Shown here: piece by piece, positions 17,875-28,423 of the stretch
How positions within the stretch are numbered: the stretch's first letter is position 1
Layout: every line of letters begins with the position of its first letter
Assembly (NCBI RefSeq): GCF_900115045.1
Contig: NZ_FOVC01000010.1
Location: 47,174-111,173, forward strand
Source of the DNA: Izhakiella capsodis
Lineage (GTDB): Bacteria > Pseudomonadota > Gammaproteobacteria > Enterobacterales > Enterobacteriaceae
Length of the DNA: 64,000 nucleotides
Direction of reading: 5' to 3'
Translations under genes and position numbers: made by a program
Notes under the pieces: model-generated
The model's input: only the letters and a program-made list of their open reading frames with translations
The model's database searches: none
What the model was told of the DNA's origin: nothing

Positions 17875-19239
17875 TTACTTCCCAATGCAAAAGCTGGAAA
17901 AAATGCGCCCGAGTAAATCATCGGCGGTAAATTCCCCGGTTATTTCGCTCAGGGCTTGTTGAGCCAGCCGCAGCTCTTCGGCCAGCAGCTCGCCAGCCTG
18001 TGCACCCAATAGCTGATCTTTTCCCTGCTGGAGATGCGTAGCGGCTAATTCCAACGCAGTTAAATGGCGGCGTCGCGCCAGGAATCCGCCTTCCGTGTTG
18101 CCAGCAAAGCCCATGCTTTGTTTAAGATGGTTGCGCAGGCCGTCGATGCCCTCGCCTGTATGCGCAGAAAGGCGAATAAGTGAGTGACCATTTACTTCCG
18201 TCAGACCAGTTATTTCGCCTGTTAAGTCTGCTTTGTTACGCACCACGGTGATTGGTAAAGTAGCCGGTAAGCGTGCAACAAAGTCTGGCCAGATCTCCGC
18301 CGGCTCGGTGGCATCGGTGGTGGTGCTGTCCAGCATGAACAACACCCGATCAGCTTGCTCTATTTCCTGCCATGCACGGGCAATACCGATACGTTCTACC
18401 TCATCACTGGCATCACGCAGCCCGGCGGTATCGATGATATGCAGCGGCATACCATCGATGTGGACATGTTCGCGCAGCACGTCGCGAGTGGTACCTGCAA
18501 TTTCAGTAACGATAGCCGCTTCGCGTCCGGCTAACGCGTTTAGCAGGCTGGATTTCCCGGCGTTAGGGCGGCCGGCGATCACCACTTTCATCCCTTCCCG
18601 CAGAAGGGTTCCCTGTTGTGCCTGGGCTCTTACACTTTCCAGATCGCGAATTGCGGTTTGCAGCTGCATTTCAATTTTGCCATCTGAAAGAAAATCAATT
18701 TCTTCATCGGGAAAGTCAATTGCAGCCTCTACGTAGATTCGCAGGTTAGTAAGTGCTTCCACTAAAGTGTTAACTCGCTGTGAGAAGGCCCCCTGTAATG
18801 AGTTCAACGCAGAACGCGCCGCCTGTTCTGAGCTGGCGTCGATTAAATCGGCTATCGCCTCGGCCTGCGCCAAATCCAGTTTGTCATTGAGAAAAGCGCG
18901 CTCTGAAAATTCCCCAGGACGGGCAATACGAAGCCCCGGCAGCGTGATGATACGCTTAAGCAGCATATCCAGAATCATCGGGCCGCCGTGGCCCTGAAGT
19001 TCCAGTACGTCTTCGCCGGTAAAGGAGTGCGGCCCTGGAAACCAGAGAGCAATGCCTTCGTCCAGCGCTGCACCATTGGCGTCGTTAAACGGCAGGTATT
19101 CAGCGTAGCGCGGGCGCAGTTGCTTACCCAGTACCGCCCTGGCTACGGCCGCCGCCTGGTTTCCGGATATGCGAAGAATACCAACACCGCCGCGCCCCGG
19201 CGGTGTTGCCTGGGCAACAATGGTATCGCTATAGCTCAT
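17875..19239 (-). CDS. mnmE: tRNA modification GTPase MnmE
   Basis: With MnmG, MnmE installs the carboxymethylaminomethyl group on the wobble uridine of several tRNAs. The 454-residue protein has the N-terminal folate-binding domain (TIVAQATPPGRGGVGILR), a central G domain with G1 GRPNAGKSS, G2/G3 GTTRD and DTAGLRD, G4 NKAD, and the C-terminal CIGK in which the cysteine is essential. Length equals that of E. coli MnmE. It follows yidC after a hairpin. Confidence 0.97.
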   Translation of the reverse strand: MSYSDTIVAQATPPGRGGVGILRISGNQAAAVARAVLGKQLRPRYAEYLPFNDANGAALDEGIALWFPGPHSFTGEDVLELQGHGGPMILDMLLKRIITLPGLRIARPGEFSERAFLNDKLDLAQAEAIADLIDASSEQAARSALNSLQGAFSQRVNTLVEALTNLRIYVEAAIDFPDEEIDFLSDGKIEMQLQTAIRDLESVRAQAQQGTLLREGMKVVIAGRPNAGKSSLLNALAGREAAIVTEIAGTTRDVLREHVHIDGMPLHIIDTAGLRDASDEVERIGIARAWQEIEQADRVLFMLDSTTTDATEPAEIWPDFVARLPATLPITVVRNKADLTGEITGLTEVNGHSLIRLSAHTGEGIDGLRNHLKQSMGFAGNTEGGFLARRRHLTALELAATHLQQGKDQLLGAQAGELLAEELRLAQQALSEITGEFTADDLLGRIFSSFCIGK

Positions 19240-19250
19240 GCTCGCCTCTT

Positions 19251-19279
19251 AAAAAATAAGGCGGTCTGCTGACCGCCTT
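19251..19279 (-). terminator. terminator or attenuator between yidC and mnmE
   Basis: On the minus strand the stem GGCGGTC-AGCA-GACCGCC is followed by a T-rich run (AAAAAATAA on the plus strand at 19251-19259). It fits an intrinsic terminator after yidC, with mnmE read by leakage or from its own promoter. Confidence 0.75.
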
Positions 19280-19315
19280 TAGGGTAAATACAATGCCTGC
19301 GCTTAAAGTCTGTCG

Positions 19316-20962
19316 TTATGCTTTTTTCTTATCCCGGCTGTGCAGACCGCGTTTTTCAAGTCCACGATAAATCAGCTGCTGCTGAAGAATGGTTACCAGG
19401 TTACTCACGATATAGTACAAAACCAGACCTGACGGGAACCACAGGAAGAATATGGTGAAGATGACCGGCATAAAGGTCATGATCTTTTGCTGCATAGGAT
19501 CGGTGACGGTGGTTGGCGACATCTTCTGTATAAAGAACATCGTCATGCCCATCAGAATCGGCAAGATGTAGTACGGGTCCTGAGCAGAAAGGTCATGGAT
19601 CCACAACGCCCACGGTGCGTGGCGTAGCTCAACAGAGCCGGACAGCATGTAGTAGAGCGCCAGGAAGATTGGCATCTGGATAACCAGCGGAAAGCAGCCG
19701 CCTAGCGGGTTAACTTTTTCCGATTTATACAGCGCCATCATTTCCTGACTCATGCGCTGCTTGTCATCGCCAATGCGTTCACGCATTGCCTGAATTTTCG
19801 GTTGCAGCATACGCATCCTGGCCATAGAGGTGTATTGCGCTCTGGTCAACGGATACATAATGCCACGCACAATGAAGGTAATCGCGATGATTGACCATCC
19901 CCAGTTACCGATAAAACTGTGCAGGAACTTCAGCAGCTTAAACAGCGGCTGAGAAATAAACCACAGCCAGCCATAATCGACCGTCAGATCAAGATGCGGG
20001 GCAATCGCGGCCATCTCGTTCTGAAGTTCTGGGCCGACCCACAGCGTAGCGGCAAGCTCCTTTTGGCTACCGGGTGCGATGGTTACCGGTGAAGATTTGT
20101 AGCCGACTGCCACCTGGCCGTTGCCGAGGTTAGAGGTGTAGAGTGTATTATCGCCACTGGTGCGTGGAACCCAGGCCGAGGCGAAGTATTGTTGCAGCAT
20201 GGCAACCCAGCCCAAAGGCGTTTGGGTGTTCAGCAGTTCGTTGTCGGCAACCGTGTCAAATTTCACTTTCTCGTAGTTCGTTTTATTGCTGGAATAAGCA
20301 ATACCACGGAAAGTGTGCAGCGCGAAGTTGCTGCTGCCTGTATCGCGATGCTTAGGCAGATTAATAGTTTGCTTCAACTGACCAAACATTGACACCTCCA
20401 GCGGCTGCTGGGTGGTGTTATCGACCTGGTAATCGACGTTGATAGCGAACTGCCCGCGTTTCAACACGAAAGTTTTCGTGTAGGTTGCACCGTTTTTTGC
20501 TGTGTAGGTTAGCGGAATGCGCAGCTCACTGTCATTCGGACCCAGTTGGTAGCTATCCTGGGCTGTAGTATATAGCGGCCGGGCGCCGTTATTGGGATTA
20601 TCCGGGCCGTTACGACCGGTTAAACCACTCTGTGCCTGATAAACAAAGTTAGGTGTCGTTTCCAGCAGTTCAAACGGCGTCTTAGAGTTAAGCTTGTCCG
20701 GATAGGTAAGCAGCTGCGCCTGGTCGATATCACCACCGCGGGTGTTAATCTTTAAAGACAGCACATCGGTCTTAACGGTAATGATTTTACCCTGTCCGCT
20801 GGCGGGCACGCCCTGGTCGGCTGCATCACCGGCTGCGCTGGTCGTGTTCTGCGTCATCTGAGTTTGCTGAGGCTGCGGAGCGTGGTCCGTCTGCCAGGCT
20901 TGCCAGATCAGAAAAGACACGAACAGAAAAGCGATGAGAAAAAGATTACGTTGCGAATCCAT
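19316..20962 (-). CDS. yidC: membrane protein insertase YidC
   Basis: YidC inserts and folds inner-membrane proteins, alone or with SecYEG. The 548-residue protein has the same length as E. coli YidC. It has an N-terminal membrane anchor (RNLFLIAFLFVSFLIWQAW), a large periplasmic domain (about 60-340), and the conserved five-helix core including FNWGWSIIAITFIVRG, the hydrophilic groove region with Arg in PLTRAQYTSMARM, and NPLGGCFPLVIQMPIFLALYY-type helices. It lies in the yidD-yidC cluster, as in other enterics. Confidence 0.97.
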   Translation of the reverse strand: MDSQRNLFLIAFLFVSFLIWQAWQTDHAPQPQQTQMTQNTTSAAGDAADQGVPASGQGKIITVKTDVLSLKINTRGGDIDQAQLLTYPDKLNSKTPFELLETTPNFVYQAQSGLTGRNGPDNPNNGARPLYTTAQDSYQLGPNDSELRIPLTYTAKNGATYTKTFVLKRGQFAINVDYQVDNTTQQPLEVSMFGQLKQTINLPKHRDTGSSNFALHTFRGIAYSSNKTNYEKVKFDTVADNELLNTQTPLGWVAMLQQYFASAWVPRTSGDNTLYTSNLGNGQVAVGYKSSPVTIAPGSQKELAATLWVGPELQNEMAAIAPHLDLTVDYGWLWFISQPLFKLLKFLHSFIGNWGWSIIAITFIVRGIMYPLTRAQYTSMARMRMLQPKIQAMRERIGDDKQRMSQEMMALYKSEKVNPLGGCFPLVIQMPIFLALYYMLSGSVELRHAPWALWIHDLSAQDPYYILPILMGMTMFFIQKMSPTTVTDPMQQKIMTFMPVIFTIFFLWFPSGLVLYYIVSNLVTILQQQLIYRGLEKRGLHSRDKKKA

Positions 20963-20964
20963 CG

Positions 20965-21222
20965 TTAATGTTCTCTGTTATCGTCGGTTTTATGTGGCAC
21001 CGGATCGTTACCACCCGGATGTAAAGGGTGGCATTTTAATACGCGTTTCATCGTCAACCAACTGCCTTTTACTATGCCAAAGCGCCGTATCGCTTCAATG
21101 CCATAATGTGAGCAGCTGGGATAAAAACGGCAATGCGGCCCCAGTAGCGGGCTGATGACACGTTGATAAACGTGTATCAGCGCAATCAGGAGCCGCGCGC
21201 CAGGCGACAATGACGACGCCAT
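20965..21222 (-). CDS. yidD: membrane protein insertion efficiency factor YidD
   Basis: An 85-residue basic protein that associates with the inner membrane and assists YidC. It has the family motif YPSCSHYGIEAIRRFG and CHPLHPGGNDPVP. Its start lies inside the rnpA 3' end, as is usual for this gene, and yidC begins two bases after its stop. Confidence 0.93.
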   Translation of the reverse strand: MASSLSPGARLLIALIHVYQRVISPLLGPHCRFYPSCSHYGIEAIRRFGIVKGSWLTMKRVLKCHPLHPGGNDPVPHKTDDNREH

Positions 21223-21545
21223 AACTTCTCCAACGCTTCAGCCAGCGCCCGGTTATCAAGCTCGGCAACCCCTTTTTTCGCGACCACCACAAAATCCATG
21301 GCGGGAAGTTCGTGCTGGCGCAGACGGAAGCTTTCACGGGTCAGACGTTTGATCCGGTTGCGTTCGTGCGCGCGCTTAACGTTTTTTTTCGCGACTGTGA
21401 GACCGATGCGGGGATGCCCCAGCGAGTTAAGGCGGCCGAGAATAGTAATTTGCGGCGTGCCAGCCCGTTGTGGCTGCTGGAAGACGTAAGTGAAATGAGT
21501 GGGAGTCAACAAACGTAACTCCCTGGGAAATGCGAGCTTAACCAC
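21186..21545 (-). CDS. rnpA: ribonuclease P protein component RnpA
   Basis: Protein subunit of RNase P, which matures the 5' end of tRNAs. The 119-residue protein has the RNR motif region RAHERNRIKRLTRESFR that contacts the RNA and the conserved FPRELRLLTPTHFTYVF start. Length equals that of E. coli RnpA. It lies just downstream of rpmH, and its 3' end overlaps yidD by 37 bases. Confidence 0.96.
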   Translation of the reverse strand: MVKLAFPRELRLLTPTHFTYVFQQPQRAGTPQITILGRLNSLGHPRIGLTVAKKNVKRAHERNRIKRLTRESFRLRQHELPAMDFVVVAKKGVAELDNRALAEALEKLWRRHCRLARGS

Positions 21546-21562
21546 TCAGCGGTTAGCTTTTA

Positions 21563-22237
<675 letters not shown>

Positions 22238-23623
22238 GTGTCACTTTCGCTATGGCAACAGTGCCTTGCCCGATTGCAGGATGATCTACCTGCCACTGAA
22301 TTCAGCATGTGGATACGTCCACTTCAGGCCGAGCTTTACGACAATACGCTCGCGCTGTACGCGCCTAACAGATTTGTACTCGACTGGGTAAGAGATAAGT
22401 ATTTAAATAATATCAACGGCTTATTAAACGATTTTTGCGGCTTTGATGCGCCGTTGTTGCGTTTTGAGGTCGGTAGCAAGCCCGTTACACAAGCGATTAG
22501 CCAGCCGGTTGCAGTCAGCGCTGTACCCGCCGGCGGTGCGCGCCCCGCAGCGACCGTCCGGCCGAGTTGGGATAATATTCCGGCGCCTGCTGAGCACTCC
22601 TATCGTTCTAACGTTAATACGAAACACAATTTTGATAATTTCGTCGAGGGTAAATCAAACCAGCTGGCACGTGCGGCGGCGCGTCAGGTGGCAGACAATC
22701 CTGGCGGGGCATATAATCCGCTGTTCCTTTATGGCGGTACCGGTCTTGGTAAAACTCACCTGCTCCATGCTGTCGGCAATGGCATTGTTGCGCGTAAGGC
22801 GAATGCCAGGGTGGTTTATATGCATTCTGAACGTTTCGTTCAGGACATGGTAAAAGCGTTACAAAACAATGCGATAGAAGAGTTTAAGCGCTACTATCGT
22901 TCAGTAGACGCGCTACTTATCGATGACATTCAGTTTTTTGCTAATAAAGAGCGTTCGCAGGAAGAGTTTTTTCATACCTTCAACGCCCTGCTTGAAGGCA
23001 ACCAACAGATTATTTTAACCTCCGATCGCTATCCCAAAGAGATAAACGGCGTTGAAGACCGCCTGAAATCGCGTTTTGGCTGGGGGCTGACCATTGCCAT
23101 TGAACCACCTGAGCTGGAAACACGCGTGGCTATCCTGATGAAAAAAGCTGACGAGAATGATATTCGTCTTCCGGCTGAAGTGGCTTTTTTTATCGCTAAA
23201 CGCTTGCGCTCCAACGTGCGTGAGTTGGAAGGGGCCCTAAACCGGGTCATCGCAAACGCCAATTTTACCGGCAGGGCGATTACCATCGATTTTGTGCGTG
23301 AAGCGCTGCGCGATTTGCTGGCACTGCAGGAGAAGCTGGTTACCATCGACAATATTCAGAAAACAGCGGCAGAATATTACAAAATTAAAGTTGCCGATTT
23401 ACTGTCGAAACGCCGTTCACGTTCGGTGGCGCGACCACGTCAGATGGCGATGGCGCTCGCGAAGGAGTTGACTAACCATAGCCTGCCAGAAATTGGCGAT
23501 GCTTTCGGGGGTCGTGACCATACTACGGTGCTGCACGCCTGCCGTAAAATCGAGCAGCTTCGTGAAGAAAGTCATGATATTAAAGAAGATTTCTCAAATT
23601 TAATCAGAACATTATCTTCCTGA
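22238..23623 (+). CDS. dnaA: chromosomal replication initiator DnaA
   Basis: AAA+ ATPase that opens oriC and loads DnaB. The 461-residue protein shows domain I (SLWQQCLARLQDDLPATEFSMWIRPL), a variable linker, the Walker A GGTGLGKTH, Walker B LLIDDIQF, the sensor motifs and the C-terminal DNA-binding domain with GRDHTTVLHACRKI. The GTG at 22238 gives the usual start MSLSLWQQ; an in-frame GTG at 22226 is less likely. It begins the dnaA-dnaN-recF-gyrB operon. Confidence 0.97.
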   Translation: MSLSLWQQCLARLQDDLPATEFSMWIRPLQAELYDNTLALYAPNRFVLDWVRDKYLNNINGLLNDFCGFDAPLLRFEVGSKPVTQAISQPVAVSAVPAGGARPAATVRPSWDNIPAPAEHSYRSNVNTKHNFDNFVEGKSNQLARAAARQVADNPGGAYNPLFLYGGTGLGKTHLLHAVGNGIVARKANARVVYMHSERFVQDMVKALQNNAIEEFKRYYRSVDALLIDDIQFFANKERSQEEFFHTFNALLEGNQQIILTSDRYPKEINGVEDRLKSRFGWGLTIAIEPPELETRVAILMKKADENDIRLPAEVAFFIAKRLRSNVRELEGALNRVIANANFTGRAITIDFVREALRDLLALQEKLVTIDNIQKTAAEYYKIKVADLLSKRRSRSVARPRQMAMALAKELTNHSLPEIGDAFGGRDHTTVLHACRKIEQLREESHDIKEDFSNLIRTLSS

Positions 23624-23627
23624 CGCT

Positions 23628-24728
23628 ATGAAATTTATTGTAGAACGTGAGCAATTACTAAAGCCACTCCAGCAGGTGAGTGGCCCGCTGGGCGGACGCC
23701 CAACGCTGCCCATTTTGGGCAATTTACTGCTGCAGGTGAATGAAGGTTCGCTGCTGCTGACTGGCACGGATCTTGAAATGGAAATGGTTGCGCGCGTGTC
23801 GCTGAGCCAGGATCATGATCCTGGTTCCACCACTGTTCCGGCGCGTAAGTTTCTCGATATCTGCCGTGGTCTGCCCGATGGCGCGGAAATCAGTGTGGTG
23901 CTCGAAGGTGAGCGGATGCTGGTGCGTTCAGGCCGCAGCCGCTTTTCGCTGTCCACGCTGCCAGCCAGTGATTTCCCCAATCTGGATGACTGGCAAAGCG
24001 AAGTGGAATTTACGCTGCCTCAGGCAACGATGAAGCGTCTGATTGACGCCACACAGTTTTCTATGGCGCATCAGGACGTACGTTACTACCTCAATGGCAT
24101 GCTATTTGAAACCGAAGGGGAAGAGCTGCGCACCGTTGCCACCGATGGCCACCGCCTGGCCGTCTGCGCTTTATCGATCGGCCAGCCGTTGCCGAATCAT
24201 TCGGTGATCGTACCGCGAAAAGGCGTGATTGAGCTCCTGCGTCTGCTGGACGGCGGCGATGCGCCTTTGCAGATACAAATCGGCAGTAACAATATTCGTG
24301 CACACGTTGGTGATTTTATCTTCACATCCAAACTGGTTGATGGCCGTTTCCCTGACTATCGCCGCGTATTGCCGAAAAATCCCGATAAAACGCTGGAAGC
24401 AGGCTGCGATATTCTTAAGCAGGCATTTGCCCGCGCCGCAATTTTATCAAATGAGAAATTTCGCGGCGTTCGTTTATATATCACCGAAAACCAGCTGAAG
24501 ATCACCGCCAATAACCCGGAGCAGGAAGAGGCGGAAGAGCAGCTGGATGTGACCTACGGCGGTAGCGATCTGGAAATTGGTTTCAACGTCAGCTACGTGC
24601 TGGACGTGTTGAACACTCTGAAGTGCGACAATGTCCGTCTGCTGTTGACTGACTCGGTGTCCAGCGTGCAAATTGAGGATGCGGCCAGCCAGGCGGCATC
24701 TTACGTCGTAATGCCAATGCGTTTGTAA
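23628..24728 (+). CDS. dnaN: DNA polymerase III beta sliding clamp
   Basis: The clamp encircles DNA as a dimer and tethers polymerases. The 366-residue protein has three clamp subdomains, starts MKFIVEREQLLKPLQQVSG and ends with the conserved YVVMPMRL. It starts four bases after dnaA. Length matches E. coli. Confidence 0.97.
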   Translation: MKFIVEREQLLKPLQQVSGPLGGRPTLPILGNLLLQVNEGSLLLTGTDLEMEMVARVSLSQDHDPGSTTVPARKFLDICRGLPDGAEISVVLEGERMLVRSGRSRFSLSTLPASDFPNLDDWQSEVEFTLPQATMKRLIDATQFSMAHQDVRYYLNGMLFETEGEELRTVATDGHRLAVCALSIGQPLPNHSVIVPRKGVIELLRLLDGGDAPLQIQIGSNNIRAHVGDFIFTSKLVDGRFPDYRRVLPKNPDKTLEAGCDILKQAFARAAILSNEKFRGVRLYITENQLKITANNPEQEEAEEQLDVTYGGSDLEIGFNVSYVLDVLNTLKCDNVRLLLTDSVSSVQIEDAASQAASYVVMPMRL

Positions 24729-24848
24729 CGTTGTTTTTAACGGCGGGCTAACGTAGTTGCCAGTTTGCGCTACGACAAAACGCCCGCCATCCTCACGTAC
24801 TGAATGAAAATCACTACACAGCGCAACTTCCAGTGAGCAATTCGATAT

Positions 24849-25934
24849 ATGGCTTTAACCCGCCTGCTGATTCAAGACTTCCGCAATATTGAAAGTGTCG
24901 ATCTGGCGCTCGCCCCTGGATTTAATTTCCTGGTGGGTGCTAACGGCAGCGGAAAAACCAGCGTGCTGGAAGCGATCTATACCCTCGGACATGGACGAGC
25001 GTTTCGCAGTTTGCAAGCCGGTCGCATTATTCGTCACGACCAGTCGCACTTTGTTTTACACGGACGCGTGAGCACCGCGGAGCGCGAGATAGCCGTGGGC
25101 TTAATGAGAAATCGCGGCGGTGAAAGTAAAGTCCGTATCGACGGCAGCGACGGGCATAAGGTGGCTAAACTGGCGCAAATGCTGCCGATGCAGCTGATAA
25201 CCCCCGAGGGTTTTACGCTGCTCAACGGCGGGCCCAAATATCGCCGGGCGTATATCGACTGGGGTTGTTTTCATAATGAACGCGGCTTTTTTAATGCCTG
25301 GAGTAACCTGCGGCGTTTGCTCAAACAGCGCAACGCCGCGCTGCGCCAGGTCACACGTTATGCGCAGGTTCGCGCATGGGATCAGGAGCTGGCACCGCTG
25401 GCGGAGCAGATTAGCCTATGGCGGGCGCAGTATAGCCAAGCGATTGCCGATGATATTGCCAGCACCTGCCGCCAGTTTTTACCTGAGTTCGACCTTTCTT
25501 TTTCCTTTCAAAGGGGCTGGGACAAAGAGAGTGACTATGCTGAGTTGCTTGAGCGTCAGTTCGAGCGCGATCGCGCACTGACCTATACCGCCAGCGGCCC
25601 GCATAAAGCTGATTTTCGCATTCGCGCTGACAATACCCCGGTGGAAGATCTGCTGTCACGCGGTCAGCTTAAGCTATTGATGTGCGCGCTACGGTTGGCG
25701 CAAGGCGAGTTTTTTACGCGTCAGAGCGGCCAGCACTGTCTCTATCTGATTGATGATTTTGCCTCGGAGCTGGATGACGTCCGTCGCCAGTTATTAGCCA
25801 CCCGGTTGAAAGCCACCCAGGCGCAAGTTTTTGTCAGCGCAATTAGCGCGGAACACGTTATCGACATGAGCGATGAAAAGGGCAAGATGTTCCGCGTAGA
25901 ACAGGGTAAAATAACGCTTCAACCTGAAGATTAA
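24849..25934 (+). CDS. recF: recombination protein RecF
   Basis: SMC-like ATPase that helps load RecA on gapped DNA. The 361-residue protein has Walker A GANGSGKTS, the RecF signature LLSRGQLKLLMCALRLAQ and Walker B YLIDDFASELD. It follows dnaN after 120 bases and precedes gyrB by 17 bases, as in E. coli. Confidence 0.96.
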   Translation: MALTRLLIQDFRNIESVDLALAPGFNFLVGANGSGKTSVLEAIYTLGHGRAFRSLQAGRIIRHDQSHFVLHGRVSTAEREIAVGLMRNRGGESKVRIDGSDGHKVAKLAQMLPMQLITPEGFTLLNGGPKYRRAYIDWGCFHNERGFFNAWSNLRRLLKQRNAALRQVTRYAQVRAWDQELAPLAEQISLWRAQYSQAIADDIASTCRQFLPEFDLSFSFQRGWDKESDYAELLERQFERDRALTYTASGPHKADFRIRADNTPVEDLLSRGQLKLLMCALRLAQGEFFTRQSGQHCLYLIDDFASELDDVRRQLLATRLKATQAQVFVSAISAEHVIDMSDEKGKMFRVEQGKITLQPED

Positions 25935-25951
25935 ATGAGCGAGAAACGTTG

Positions 25952-28360
25952 ATGTCGAATTCTTATGACTCCTCAAGTATCAAAGTCCTTAAAGGGCTGG
26001 ATGCGGTACGTAAACGCCCCGGTATGTATATCGGCGATACTGATGACGGTACCGGTCTGCATCATATGGTATTCGAGGTTGTGGACAACGCCATTGACGA
26101 AGCCCTCGCTGGTCATTGTAAAGATATTGTCGTAACCATTCACGCGGATAACTCGGTATCGGTACAGGATGACGGGCGCGGTATTCCCACCGGTATCCAC
26201 CCTGAAGAGGGCGTCTCTGCGGCTGAGGTTATCATGACTGTGCTGCACGCTGGCGGTAAGTTCGATGATAATTCTTATAAAGTTTCCGGTGGTTTGCACG
26301 GCGTCGGGGTATCGGTGGTTAATGCCCTGTCTGAAAAGCTGGAGCTGACTATCCGCCGTGATGGCAAAGTCCATCAGCAAGTCTACGTACATGGCGTGCC
26401 GCAGGCACCGCTCAGCGTCACCGGTGAAACTGAGTCCACCGGTACGCGCGTTCGCTTCTGGCCCAGTCTGCAAACCTTCACGAATGTCACCCAGTTTGAG
26501 TTTGATATTCTGGCAAAGCGCCTGCGTGAACTCTCTTTTCTGAACTCCGGCGTGTCTATTCGTCTTGAAGATAAGCGTGATGAGAAAAGCGATCATTACC
26601 ACTATGAGGGCGGCATTAAAGCCTTTGTGGAATATCTTAATAAGAACAAAACCCCCATCCATTCAACAGTGTTCTATTTCAGCACCGAAAAAGATGACAT
26701 TGGCGTTGAGGTAGCGCTGCAGTGGAATGATGGCTTTCAGGAAAATATTTACTGCTTTACCAATAACATCCCTCAGCGCGACGGTGGTACGCATCTGGCG
26801 GGCTTCCGCGCGGCTATGACCCGTACGCTCAATGCTTACATGGACAAAGAGGGATTTAGCAAAAAGGCTAAGATCAGCGCCACTGGTGACGATGCGCGTG
26901 AGGGGCTGGTGGCGGTGGTTTCAGTTAAAGTTCCTGACCCTAAATTTTCCTCACAGACCAAAGATAAGCTGGTCTCCTCCGAGGTGAAATCAGCCGTTGA
27001 ATCACAGATGAACGAATTGCTGGCTGAATACCTGCTGGAAAATCCTAACGACGCTAAAATCGTTGTCGGCAAAATTATTGATGCCGCGCGCGCGCGCGAA
27101 GCGGCACGGCGCGCGCGTGAAATGACCCGTCGTAAAGGCGCGCTGGACCTCGCTGGTCTGCCCGGTAAGCTGGCGGACTGCCAGGAGCGCGACCCGGCGC
27201 ATTCAGAACTGTACCTCGTGGAAGGGGACTCTGCGGGCGGCTCTGCTAAGCAGGGGCGTAACCGTAAGAACCAGGCAATCCTACCCCTGAAGGGAAAAAT
27301 CCTTAACGTCGAAAAGGCGCGTTTTGACAAAATGCTCTCTTCACAGGAGGTCGCCACCCTGATCACCGCGCTGGGTTGCGGTATCGGACGTGACGAATAT
27401 AATCCGGATAAGCTACGCTATCACAGCATCATCATCATGACCGATGCGGATGTCGATGGTTCCCATATCCGTACTCTGCTACTGACCTTCTTTTATCGAC
27501 AGATGCCGGAAATTGTTGAGCGTGGCCACGTTTATATTGCCCAGCCGCCGCTGTACAAAGTGAAAAAAGGGAAGCAGGAGCAGTACATTAAAGATGATGA
27601 TGCGATGGATCACTATCAGATTGCCATCGCGCTTGACGGCGCAACGCTGCACACCAATGCTGGTGCGCCGGCGTTGGCTGGTGAGCAGCTTGAATCGCTG
27701 GTCAGTGAATTCAACAGTACCCAGAAAATGATTAAACGCATGGAGCGTCGCTTTCCGATAGCGCTGCTACGAGCGTTGATTTACCATCCGACGCTGAGTG
27801 CGGCTGGCGATGAAAGCCTGGTAAGCAGCTGGCTGGGCTCGCTGGTGGAAGATCTTAATGAACGCGAGCAGCACGGTAGTCAGTACCGCGCTGAAGTGCA
27901 GGAAAATCGCGAGCTGCATCTGTTTGAACCGGTAGTGCGGGTGCGTACACACGGTGTGGATACCGATTATCGGCTGGATAACGAATTCATTACCGGTCCG
28001 GAGTACCGTAAAATCTGTACGCTGGGCGAAAAGCTGCGTGGCCTGATTGAGGAAGATGCTTACATCGAACGCGGTGAACGTCGTCAGCCGGTAACCAGCT
28101 TCGAGCAGGCGCTGGAATGGCTGGTTAAAGAGTCACGTCGTGGCCTCTCAGTGCAGCGTTATAAAGGTCTGGGAGAGATGAACCCGGATCAGCTTTGGGA
28201 AACAACGATGGATCCCGAAAGCCGCCGTATGATGCGCGTTACCGTCAAAGATGCTATCGCCGCTGATCAGCTATTCACGACGTTGATGGGCGATGCGGTC
28301 GAACCGCGCCGTGCCTTTATCGAAGAGAATGCATTGAAAGCGGCGAATATTGATATCTGA
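25952..28360 (+). CDS. gyrB: DNA gyrase subunit B
   Basis: ATPase subunit of gyrase, which introduces negative supercoils. The 802-residue protein has the GHKL ATP-binding domain (EVVDNAIDEA, DDGRGIP, GGLHGVGVSVVNALS), the transducer, the TOPRIM domain (YLVEGDSAGGSAKQGRNR and DADVDGSHI) and the C-terminal tail that binds GyrA (QRYKGLGEMN). The ATG at 25952 gives MSNSYDSSSIKVL; a preceding TTG is not needed. It is the last gene before the effector island. Confidence 0.97.
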   Translation: MSNSYDSSSIKVLKGLDAVRKRPGMYIGDTDDGTGLHHMVFEVVDNAIDEALAGHCKDIVVTIHADNSVSVQDDGRGIPTGIHPEEGVSAAEVIMTVLHAGGKFDDNSYKVSGGLHGVGVSVVNALSEKLELTIRRDGKVHQQVYVHGVPQAPLSVTGETESTGTRVRFWPSLQTFTNVTQFEFDILAKRLRELSFLNSGVSIRLEDKRDEKSDHYHYEGGIKAFVEYLNKNKTPIHSTVFYFSTEKDDIGVEVALQWNDGFQENIYCFTNNIPQRDGGTHLAGFRAAMTRTLNAYMDKEGFSKKAKISATGDDAREGLVAVVSVKVPDPKFSSQTKDKLVSSEVKSAVESQMNELLAEYLLENPNDAKIVVGKIIDAARAREAARRAREMTRRKGALDLAGLPGKLADCQERDPAHSELYLVEGDSAGGSAKQGRNRKNQAILPLKGKILNVEKARFDKMLSSQEVATLITALGCGIGRDEYNPDKLRYHSIIIMTDADVDGSHIRTLLLTFFYRQMPEIVERGHVYIAQPPLYKVKKGKQEQYIKDDDAMDHYQIAIALDGATLHTNAGAPALAGEQLESLVSEFNSTQKMIKRMERRFPIALLRALIYHPTLSAAGDESLVSSWLGSLVEDLNEREQHGSQYRAEVQENRELHLFEPVVRVRTHGVDTDYRLDNEFITGPEYRKICTLGEKLRGLIEEDAYIERGERRQPVTSFEQALEWLVKESRRGLSVQRYKGLGEMNPDQLWETTMDPESRRMMRVTVKDAIAADQLFTTLMGDAVEPRRAFIEENALKAANIDI

Positions 28361-28380
28361 TATTGCTGCAGCATAGAAAA

Positions 28381-28408
28381 AAGGGCAGCCCTGGGCTGCT
28401 CTTTTTTT
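28381..28408 (+). terminator. rho-independent terminator after gyrB
   Basis: The stem GGCAGCC-CTG-GGCTGCT followed by a run of seven T (28402-28408) lies about 20 bases after the gyrB stop. Confidence 0.85.
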
Positions 28409-28423
28409 GCCCTGAAATGCCCA